Assembly: GCF_020179755.1 (NCBI RefSeq)
Contig: NZ_JAIUCY010000010.1
Location: 106,024-170,023 of the forward strand
Direction of reading: 5' to 3'
DNA length: 64,000 nt
Source of the DNA: Herbaspirillum sp. alder98
GTDB lineage: Bacteria > Pseudomonadota > Gammaproteobacteria > Burkholderiales > Burkholderiaceae_D
Of the stretch, positions 42,813-48,976 are shown piece after piece. Every line of letters starts with the position of its first letter. The stretch's first letter is position 1. The notes beneath the pieces are model-generated. The model was given only the letters and a program-made list of their open reading frames with translations. It ran no database searches and had not been told where the DNA came from. Made by a program: the position numbers and the translations under genes.

Positions 42813-43778
42813 CTAAGGTGTGAAGCTGCTATCTGGATTGTTAGTTTGCTGCTGATGTGCCTGTGGCCGTACAGGTGCCTGGAAGGTCGTGCGCGAATTC
42901 ACTGATTTATGCGAGAACAAGAGCCAGAAGGAGCGGCTGTGTCTGCTGCCCAACAGGGCTACTAAGTCACTCATTGTTGGATGTAGATTAGGCCAAAAGC
43001 TATTTGGCCCGGCTTGGGATGCGACTCCAAGCCATTCAGAGAGCTGTAAGAGGTCATCCATTTTCACACATGGCCACGCAAAGCCGGTCGTGCTCCAAAC
43101 TACGGCTTTTAATGGATGATTTACTTTTGAAGTAGCTGCCTTGTGCGCTTTGACAAGGAAATGGATATATGCGGCCATTGCTTCGGCAGTTAGGCCGAGA
43201 AGGCTAATGCCTCCTCCTAAATTTTTTAATCCTTTGTAGGTAGTTACGCTAAGGTCGTAGTCCGGTACTGCCTTGTATTTTCTGTTTGCGTAAAGTTTCG
43301 TGGCCACTTTGTAGTAGTGCGCAGACATCAGAGAAATTTCTTGGTGCGGGATGCTCCCCACTTGATAGGGCTCATTCGTGACATCAGCCATCACCAAATG
43401 GTGGCCTAGATTGGACATCTTATAGAATAATTCACGTGCTTTTTCAGAAGGCGAATTAGTGGGATTCTGTTTGTCAGCGCTCCGCAGTCTATCGATAGCA
43501 CCGAAAATTTTGATAATCGGCTTGATGGACTCACTGGTTGAGTCGGATGCGCTCGACTTTAGTTCGAACAGGAAAAATCTTCCTTGCATGGCATACAGAA
43601 CATCTGCTGTGGCGGTCTCAACGTTTCCATCCATTTTGACCATTAGCTCCGGCACGCCCAATGGTTTGGCACCATGTTGCCATTGGAGGTCGCGCAAGGC
43701 GACTATCAAAGAATCTTCCCAAACCTTATTAAAGCTGCGAGGGAGGCGAATCGGTGGGGCTTTGGTAGTTGTCGTCAC
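42813..43778 (-). CDS. Putative PD-(D/E)XK nuclease-like protein
   Basis: A 321-aa protein, unrecognised as a whole. Residues 21-74 contain a pattern typical of the PD-(D/E)XK nuclease fold: Glu21 (VWEDSLIVAL), Asp59 (TATADVLYA) and Glu72-Leu-Lys74 (FFLFELKSS), separated by a short strand-like segment. The remainder (AMAAYIHFLVKAHKA, WSTTGFAWPCVKMDDLLQLSEWLG) has no known motif. Starts with GTG. It is the first gene of a probable operon with the DUF5677-like gene. A nuclease paired with a helical partner is typical of anti-phage modules, but the activity is not shown. Confidence 0.6.
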   Translation of the reverse strand: MTTTTKAPPIRLPRSFNKVWEDSLIVALRDLQWQHGAKPLGVPELMVKMDGNVETATADVLYAMQGRFFLFELKSSASDSTSESIKPIIKIFGAIDRLRSADKQNPTNSPSEKARELFYKMSNLGHHLVMADVTNEPYQVGSIPHQEISLMSAHYYKVATKLYANRKYKAVPDYDLSVTTYKGLKNLGGGISLLGLTAEAMAAYIHFLVKAHKAATSKVNHPLKAVVWSTTGFAWPCVKMDDLLQLSEWLGVASQAGPNSFWPNLHPTMSDLVALLGSRHSRSFWLLFSHKSVNSRTTFQAPVRPQAHQQQTNNPDSSFTP

Positions 43779-44276
43779 AAAATTCTCACACTAATAATTT
43801 GTCTGCTATTGCAGTCCTTGGCTTCATTACGTCCGCAATAGCGGGCATTAACGCCTTTAGAGGAGGCGCTAGATTTTGGCCATCTTGCTGGCTCTAGTCA
43901 GTGGCCCTAAACTGCCTTCAATGACCGGTATTCAAATTACACAGCCTAAGGAGGTGCGGATGACTGGTCTCGCTAAATAACGGTCAGTTTCATCCTTGAG
44001 GTCGACCTGCGAACACTAAACACGAACTCTTGTGCCCACTCATCAAGTTGACGTCACCATTCGATGACGGCGAGTGCTCCTTTCACGGATGCTACCTTTC
44101 CGATATCCAGCATTTCAGCCGCAATTATCGGGCGTCGCGGGTCATCTAGCGCAACGAGGTTGTCAGGGCAAAGTCACGTGCAGACTGCGATTAATTTCCG
44201 TTGCTCGGTAGGTGTCATGGGTAGTTCAAGGATGTGTTTTCTCAACAATATCACGGTTCAGTAGACTCGCTCTCCC
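43779..44276. other. 498-base gap between divergent island genes
   Basis: Should hold the promoters of the leftward nuclease pair and the rightward HTH unit. It contains a near-perfect ribosome site AAGGAGGTG (43948-43956) followed by a six-codon ORF (ATG 43960 to TAA 43980), which looks like the stump of a lost gene, and an inverted repeat CTATTGC...GCAATAG near 43805-43838. A leftward frame with one stop is listed separately. Confidence 0.4.
44054..44218 (-). pseudogene. Possible small gene interrupted by an in-frame TGA
   Basis: Leftward from ATG 44218 the frame reads MTPTEQRKLIAVCT-stop-LCPDNLVALDDPRRPIIAAEM and on to MLDIGKVASVKGALAVIEW, then TGA at 44054. The part after the internal TGA looks protein-like, with two Cys flanking the stop (C-T-stop-L-C). 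It may be a decayed gene or chance. No ribosome site precedes the ATG. Confidence 0.25.
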
Positions 44277-44600
44277 ATGAACTCCCTCGACGACATTTCC
44301 AATTTCCTTCGCAATGAGTTGAGCGAGAGAGCATTCAACTACTCCGCCTTGGACATCGAATTGGGACTGGCAGAGGGCACCATCGTGCGCATCCTGGACG
44401 CCGCCGGCGACTACTCGGTCATGGAGCTGATGACAGTCCTGGACCGGTTCGGTCTCGAACTCGACATTTTCGAGAGTGATGAGCTGAAGCGCATGAAGGG
44501 GCAGGGCAACGGACTGGCGGCAGAACCCACCGTCAGAACAAAGGTCCAGATTGCTGTTGACCGTCTCCGCGAGCAGCCTGCTTCGCCCAAGGAGGACTGA
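44277..44600 (+). CDS. Small helix-turn-helix protein, antitoxin-like
   Basis: A 107-aa protein whose residues 10-60 resemble an XRE-type helix-turn-helix: AFNYSALDIELGLAEGTIVRILDAAGDYSVMELMTVLDRFGLELDIF. Such short HTH proteins are often antitoxins or phage-type repressors. No ribosome site is evident upstream of ATG 44277. The 3' end carries AAGGAGG, which serves as the ribosome site of the next gene five bases after the stop. First gene of a three-gene unit in the island. Confidence 0.65.
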   Translation: MNSLDDISNFLRNELSERAFNYSALDIELGLAEGTIVRILDAAGDYSVMELMTVLDRFGLELDIFESDELKRMKGQGNGLAAEPTVRTKVQIAVDRLREQPASPKED

Positions 44601-44605
44601 GGTAT

Positions 44606-45112
44606 ATGGAGCACAACTTTATCCTCCGATACCGGCTAGACCCGGCCGACGCCGCCAGTGATGTGGACGATATCCTCGAACGGCTCGGCGAGGCTGGCTG
44701 CATGGATGCTCTCGTTGAGATAGGTGCGCCAGGGCAAATAGTTCTCGATTTCGCGCGCAGTTCTACTTCTTTGCAGCAGGCAATTCGAATTGCTGTAGCG
44801 GACGTGGAAAGGGCCATACCTACTGCGGTTCTGTATTCGACGGAGGTTCCGGAAAACGGAGAGAAAGTGGACGAGCTTCTCATGGCGAGACTGGTCATCA
44901 TGGAACGCCTAATGACCGAGCTGACTGCCTGGATTGAAGCGAATCAGCTCACGTACGCCGGCGCCGCAGCAATATTTGGGGTGAAGCCTGCGCGGGTGTA
45001 TGAAATAACCAGGATGAATCCTCAGAATCTCACCATTGATGCCCTCGTGGACAAGTTATTGCGAGCGGGGAAGAGTGTTCGCTTTGAGATATGTCAGCCG
45101 TCCTCGAGCTAG
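44606..45112 (+). CDS. Two-domain DNA-binding protein with C-terminal XRE-like HTH
   Basis: A 168-aa protein. The N-terminal 80 residues (FILRYRLDPADAASDVDDILERLGEAGCMDALVEIGAPGQIVLDFAR in pieces) match a small conserved domain seen in betaproteobacterial hypothetical regulators. The C-terminus is a helix-turn-helix (TYAGAAAIFGVKPARVYEITRMNPQNLTIDALVDKLLRAGKSVRFEI), related to that of the gene before it and to HigA-like antitoxins. Five-base gap from the upstream gene; the next gene overlaps its end by 22 bases. Probably an autoregulator of the unit. Confidence 0.65.
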   Translation: MEHNFILRYRLDPADAASDVDDILERLGEAGCMDALVEIGAPGQIVLDFARSSTSLQQAIRIAVADVERAIPTAVLYSTEVPENGEKVDELLMARLVIMERLMTELTAWIEANQLTYAGAAAIFGVKPARVYEITRMNPQNLTIDALVDKLLRAGKSVRFEICQPSSS

Positions 45113-45354
45113 TGGAAGAGTTCTCCATTCCGTCCAATATCCATATTGGCGAATCTGTGCACGTCTGCATCCAAAGGGACCTAGCGTTCCGCCCTGGCTG
45201 GCGACTGAACGGCCCATATCTAGTCGACCTCCATGTGGGAGTGTCCATTCGTCTCGCAAAAAACTATGCTGGGTTGAATCTCAGTGCTGCAAATGAGGTG
45301 GCTCTACGATACGTGCTTGAACACGTCGATGGCTTTGCGCCCTGGTTGCATTGA
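45091..45354 (+). CDS. Small hypothetical protein overlapping the HTH gene
   Basis: An 87-aa protein of unknown function starting at ATG 45091, 22 bases inside the preceding gene. It is rich in beta-type segments (SIPSNIHIGESVHVCIQRDLAF, PYLVDLHVGVSIRLAKNY) and ends AANEVALRYVLEHVDGFAPWLH. That last segment is repeated, with 18 of 22 residues identical, in a remnant at 45554-45622, which shows that selection once acted on this reading frame and supports it being real. Possibly the toxin or effector of the HTH unit, but nothing in it shows an activity. Confidence 0.55.
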   Translation: MSAVLELVEEFSIPSNIHIGESVHVCIQRDLAFRPGWRLNGPYLVDLHVGVSIRLAKNYAGLNLSAANEVALRYVLEHVDGFAPWLH

Positions 45355-45419
45355 TGTTCGCGAAATCGACGATTGAAGGCATAGCCAAGATTCTTTGTGG
45401 GAAAAATGGTCCTGAACCG

Positions 45420-45456
45420 TTTGCATAAATTGGCATTGAATACTGATTTATGCAAA
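45420..45456. repeat. Perfect 11-bp inverted repeat TTTGCATAAAT...ATTTATGCAAA
   Basis: TTTGCATAAAT (45420-45430) and ATTTATGCAAA (45446-45456) are exact inverted copies separated by 15 bases. It lies between the 87-aa gene and its duplicated remnant. It may be an operator for the upstream HTH proteins or a hairpin; no T-run follows. Confidence 0.5.
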
Positions 45457-45544
45457 TGATTCAAGCGGCAACAGACGCTGAGATTCGCTTCGGCGAAGAG
45501 GTGTTAGCTCATCCTGCCGGCACTATAGAGAACGCGCAGAGTGA

Positions 45545-45622
45545 AGTTATTGCGCCGCCAAGGAGGTCGCACTACGCTATCTGTTGGAGAATGTGGACGG
45601 CATCGCGCCCTGGCTGCATTGA
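45545..45622 (+). pseudogene. Diverged duplicate of the C-terminus of the 87-aa protein
   Basis: In this frame the sequence reads SYC-AAKEVALRYLLENVDGIAPWLH-stop, 18 of 22 residues identical to the end of the gene at 45091-45354 (AANEVALRYVLEHVDGFAPWLH), including the stop and the following GATGTT. A TGA at 45542 and lack of the upstream part show it is only a remnant. The copies are 268 bases apart, indicating an old tandem duplication followed by deletion. Confidence 0.6.
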
Positions 45623-45663
45623 TGTTTGCAGTTTCAGCGTCAGCTTGATAACCTATGTTCAAG

Positions 45664-45775
45664 GACCTCTTCAGCCGACTCGAGAGGTCGCCCGCCAAGT
45701 TCGGCTTGGCCTAGCAACCGCTAGGTAAGAGGAATCGGACCCGATGGACCAGAAGCCCCGCTAGTCGGGGCTTCT
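45664..45775 (+). ncRNA. Four consecutive stem-loops; candidate structured RNA or terminator region
   Basis: Within 112 bases: GACCTCT/AGAGGTC (45664-45689), GCCAAG-TTCGG-CTTGGC (45694-45710), CTAGC-AACC-GCTAG (45711-45724) and AGAAGCCCCG-CTAGT-CGGGGCTTCT (45751-45775). The last is a strong terminator-like hairpin without a T-run. A 19-codon frame (ATG 45655) overlaps the first two. The 300 bases that follow, up to the gene at 46076, hold nothing clear apart from a single TTATCCACA (45850). Confidence 0.35.
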
Positions 45776-46075
45776 GCATTCATGCCCAATAAATAGGCAG
45801 TCCTGGTGGCGCCCAATCAGGAACCAGCATGGCGAGCCAATAACTTGAGTTATCCACAGCCTTTTCCAACTAAAACGGGGATAAGTACGGAGCCGGGTGC
45901 CATTTATGGATTGCTTGACACGAACTCGACGGATGACTAATCTTGTTTCTAGGCTTCCTGGACCCAACTTGTCGTCGAGTTAAACAGGTGATGCACTTCA
46001 ATATTTCCTGACCTTCAATCCGAGGTCGGTGCTTAAACGACGAACGCCGGCCATATAGACGATTGAGGTGTATCC

Positions 46076-46816
46076 ATGGCGAGCATTCCGCTCTCAGCTC
46101 AGGCCGTTAAGGCCGTCAAAACTGACCTGACCAAATGGTTCGATGAGTGCAAATCTGCTCATCTGTCTGAAGCTTTAGCATATGCGCTCGGCTTCAACAC
46201 CAACGCTGCGCTGCTCAAAGAAATGGAACTACAGGGTAATGACCCTCTGTTCTATATCGTGGACGAAGAGCGGCTGACGAAACGGCTCAATGCACTCGGG
46301 TATCCCGTTGCAAACGACTTCTTCTTTGATGCGGCCGATATTCCGGAGATGCGGGAGACGCTGTGTCTGCGGTCGTTTGACATCGAATATAAAACCAAGC
46401 GGCAAAAGGCGTGGCGAAACTTGATGGTTTCGGCCGTCAACGAGGCGTTACGTCGACGGCTCTTTTCTCTTCGCCTTGACGACAACCGTTGGCCATCGCA
46501 TCAGACAATGGGGTCTCATATTTTCGAGTTTCAGTTGACCACTGGTGACCTTGCCCGGGTAAAAATCAGGGATATTGGGCACTCGGAAATTGCGGTCGAG
46601 GTGATGCTGAACCCTCGAACGGGCGGTAGCCCTAACGCCTACTATGCGACTCTTCAGGAATGCGACGCCGTCGCGATGAGTTGGCTGGAGAGAAGAGATG
46701 GCGCTTGGCTGCAGAGTGCGCTGGATTCGTTCCGCTGCAAAAGGCACGTATTGGAAAGGCTTCTTACACTCGAAGTTGAGCCACTTGGCTACGGTGATAA
46801 AGGGGCTGTGAAGTAG
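46076..46816 (+). CDS. Hypothetical protein with conserved N-terminal helical motif
   Basis: A 246-aa soluble protein without a recognised catalytic motif. The N-terminus (KAVKTDLTKWFDECKSAHLSEALAYALGFNTNAALLKEME in pieces) resembles a short helical motif, SSHLAEALAxGLGFxTHAALL, found at the start of various uncharacterised proteobacterial and mobile-element proteins. The rest is charged, with RQKAWRNLMVSAVNEALRRRLFSLR in the middle. Ribosome site GAGGTG precedes ATG. Followed by a good terminator. Function unknown. Confidence 0.62.
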   Translation: MASIPLSAQAVKAVKTDLTKWFDECKSAHLSEALAYALGFNTNAALLKEMELQGNDPLFYIVDEERLTKRLNALGYPVANDFFFDAADIPEMRETLCLRSFDIEYKTKRQKAWRNLMVSAVNEALRRRLFSLRLDDNRWPSHQTMGSHIFEFQLTTGDLARVKIRDIGHSEIAVEVMLNPRTGGSPNAYYATLQECDAVAMSWLERRDGAWLQSALDSFRCKRHVLERLLTLEVEPLGYGDKGAVK

Positions 46817-46831
46817 CCTGGAGTATGTGGA

Positions 46832-46857
46832 GCCGACTTCAAGGTCGGCTTTTTTTA
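46832..46857 (+). terminator. Rho-independent terminator
   Basis: GCCGAC-TTCAAG-GTCGGC followed by TTTTTTT closes the gene ending at 46816. A near-copy of this hairpin occurs at 47948-47968, after the next gene. Confidence 0.85.
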
Positions 46858-46969
46858 GGTCGCTACCGATGTTTTTGCGCCATTTAAAACAGAGATGCCG
46901 CTATGCTTGCGCGTAGTCGAGCTCTCTAGCTTAACGCCGGTAATTATTCTCAATCATCTGCGACAGGTA

Positions 46970-47848
46970 ATGGATACGCTTTATCACTATACGAGCCTGA
47001 ACGGTATCACTGGAATTCTTGGAAGTCGCTCCATCTGGGCTACGCATACTTCGTTCTTAAATGACTCGAGTGAGTTTTTTCATGGATTGTCATTTGCGAA
47101 GAGGATAGCCAGTCAAATCTTTATGGAAGATGACTACCTCGCAGCTTTTGGCTGGGCGGTTCGAGACGGCCTTCAGGCTGTTTTGGCGGATAGTCTCTAC
47201 GTTGCCTCCTTCAGTGCGGGGGGCGACGTCCTTAGCCAATGGCGCGGATACTGTCCTGTGGGTGCCGGCGTTTGTCTTGGGTTCGCTGTTCCTCAAGTCC
47301 AGAACTTTTGCGATGGGAAAGGATACAGGCTTGAGAAGTGTATCTACGAGCACGAACAACAGTTCCATCGTGTTAACTCTCTCGTAGAAAAGTGCTTTGA
47401 CATGTTTCCAAAGCCAAGCATAACGAGGGCTGAGTACGATAGCTTAGACTCCAAAAGCCAAGTAGATGCGCATTTTAACTATCAACAAATGACCTCTGAA
47501 GGACCTGGTAAGCAACAGGCAATCGAAGCAGTTACCTGGTTGTGCGCCGAAGTTGCAGAACTTGTCCCTCTCTTCAAAAACGAAGGATTTCATGAAGAGT
47601 CAGAGTGGCGTATCGTCGCCAATAAGCCTCAAGAGATGGTGAAGTTTCGCGCGAATTCGTCCTGCCTAGCGCCGTATGTCGAGTTAGAGCTTCTCTCAAA
47701 TGTGGCAAAGTCAGCCCTTCGTGAAGTCATCATAGGCCCAAATCCAAACCAAAGGCGCTGTCAGCTATCTGTCGAAATGTTGCTGAAGTCGAACGGATTG
47801 ACTGATGTCGACGTCAAAGTCTCACCGTTACCATTTACCAGTTGGTGA
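46970..47848 (+). CDS. DUF2971 family protein
   Basis: A 292-aa protein with the DUF2971 pattern: N-terminal LYHYTSLNGITGILGSRSIWATHTSFLNDSSEFFHGL, central VLSQWRGYCPVGAGVCLGF and C-terminal ESEWRIVANKPQEMVKFR with IIGPNPN. The biochemical role of the family is unknown; members are frequent in accessory and defence islands. ATG 46970 is preferred since the family motif begins at once; the frame upstream to 46895 is unrelated. Lies between two hairpins of nearly identical sequence. Confidence 0.8.
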   Translation: MDTLYHYTSLNGITGILGSRSIWATHTSFLNDSSEFFHGLSFAKRIASQIFMEDDYLAAFGWAVRDGLQAVLADSLYVASFSAGGDVLSQWRGYCPVGAGVCLGFAVPQVQNFCDGKGYRLEKCIYEHEQQFHRVNSLVEKCFDMFPKPSITRAEYDSLDSKSQVDAHFNYQQMTSEGPGKQQAIEAVTWLCAEVAELVPLFKNEGFHEESEWRIVANKPQEMVKFRANSSCLAPYVELELLSNVAKSALREVIIGPNPNQRRCQLSVEMLLKSNGLTDVDVKVSPLPFTSW

Positions 47849-47947
47849 AAAACCAGTGAAGTGCATGGTGCACCGAATTTCGATGGACAACCGCGAGGGA
47901 CAGTAGCAGAAGGCGTTCGGGTTGAGAAATTACGCCCTGAATGAAAG

Positions 47948-47968
47948 GCGCCGACTTGAGGTCGGCGC
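47948..47968. terminator. Hairpin between DUF2971 and lipoprotein genes
   Basis: GCGCCGAC-TTGAG-GTCGGCGC is an 8-bp perfect stem located between convergent genes, 100 bases after the DUF2971 stop and 6 bases beyond the lipoprotein stop. It shares the core GCCGACTT...GGTCGGC with the terminator at 46832. Read leftward it is followed by CTTTCATT. Confidence 0.6.
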
Positions 47969-47974
47969 TGGCGG

Positions 47975-48559
47975 TTACTTCAATTTTATCTTCATCTCAG
48001 GTCGTTGGTCGAGAGAGCCAATCTTCCAAGCGTAGGTGCCAAAGAGGCCGAAGAATTTAGGTTCGCTCGTAGCGTTGTGAGATATCACTGTGGCATTCTT
48101 GGGCAGGACCACTTCCAAGGTGCCATCAATCTTGATACCCAACTTTGAAAGCTCTTGGACGTCTTTTGCGGCCAGCTTCGGAGACGAGATTGTGATAACG
48201 CCATCCTTGGCGTGTGAGACCGAGAATATCTCCATCATCTTCAGGTTCTCGCCAGCCTTTTTCTTCGCCAGAAGCTTGAGCTGATAGCGGCCGTGTCCAA
48301 GGTATTCAGCGGACTGGACCATTGGGTCGTTCTTCATCTTTGCCGCTTCGGCCTTCAGACCTTCTTCATCTTTGGCGCGTAGTGAGCCGGTCTTCTTCTC
48401 TTCAGCGGCAGCCATCGCATGCACTGCGGTGCCATCGTAGGCAAATGTGTAGTCGCCATTGGATGCGAAATCGGCCTTGGCCTTGAACGACTCAGGAATC
48501 AGACAGCCAGTTAGCAACACCGCGCTAGCAGCGAAAGCGGCCATTAAACGTTTCGACAA
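47975..48559 (-). CDS. Hypothetical lipoprotein
   Basis: A 194-aa exported protein with a lipoprotein signal: MSKRLMAAFAASAVLLTGC, lipobox LLTGC with the acylated Cys at 19. The mature part is Lys-rich and without transmembrane segments (FKAKADFASNGDYTFAYDGTAVHAMAAAEEKKTGS in pieces). The start is TTG 48559, chosen because AAGGGGAAG lies at proper distance; ATG 48544 would shorten the basic region. No close family recognised. Alone on its strand. Confidence 0.72.
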   Translation of the reverse strand: MSKRLMAAFAASAVLLTGCLIPESFKAKADFASNGDYTFAYDGTAVHAMAAAEEKKTGSLRAKDEEGLKAEAAKMKNDPMVQSAEYLGHGRYQLKLLAKKKAGENLKMMEIFSVSHAKDGVITISSPKLAAKDVQELSKLGIKIDGTLEVVLPKNATVISHNATSEPKFFGLFGTYAWKIGSLDQRPEMKIKLK

Positions 48560-48757
48560 TATCTTCCCCTTATTGTGTTTTCACGAGGCAATAAGGTCGC
48601 CGAAATGTTGCCAATTGTCAATTCCGTGCTGCCCATCCTGAATCAAGGCAAGAGTTGATGAAACATAGTAAATTCACAAATTCTGACGGGGAGTCAGGAA
48701 TACGAGGTGACGCAATGTCACCGCTCAATTGCAGCATCTCTGTAGGGGAGGAAGCGC

Positions 48758-48976
48758 ATGAGTCCAGAAACACAAGCTGCTGAAAGCGGCGGAGAGAAAG
48801 TGGTGCGGGGTAACGGGAGTATTGCGCACAGCATTATTGGCGGATTTATTGATGACCTGGCTCAGAAGGAGGGCTATGGTGAAATCGCCAAAAAACTGGA
48901 AGAGACGCTACTCTCTGGTGCCAAGCCAACAGATATCACGTTACGCCTGGCGATGTTCGGGGAGGACGCCTTGTGA
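48758..48976 (+). CDS. Small helical protein coupled to the Rad50-like ATPase
   Basis: A 72-aa protein, mostly helical by composition (SIAHSIIGGFIDDLAQKEGYGEIAKKLEETLLSGAKPTDITLRLAMFGEDAL in pieces), preceded by an excellent ribosome site GGGGAGGAAG. Its last codon and stop, TTG TGA, overlap the GTG start of the ATPase by four bases (GTGA), so translation is coupled. Small helical proteins in this position are known as middle components in ABC-three-component conflict systems; assigning this one to that group is inference. No homologue recognised. Confidence 0.65.
   Translation: MSPETQAAESGGEKVVRGNGSIAHSIIGGFIDDLAQKEGYGEIAKKLEETLLSGAKPTDITLRLAMFGEDAL

Noticed and set aside
43960..43980. Six-codon ORF behind a perfect AAGGAGGTG ribosome site, as a regulatory leader
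   Set aside because: Too short to judge and more than 290 bases from the next gene; noted only as a possible gene stump.
45850..45858. DnaA box TTATCCACA, as a sign of a replication origin
   Set aside because: It is a single copy; further exact copies occur by chance at 13798-13806 and inside the lactonase gene, with no AT-rich unwinding region or rep gene.
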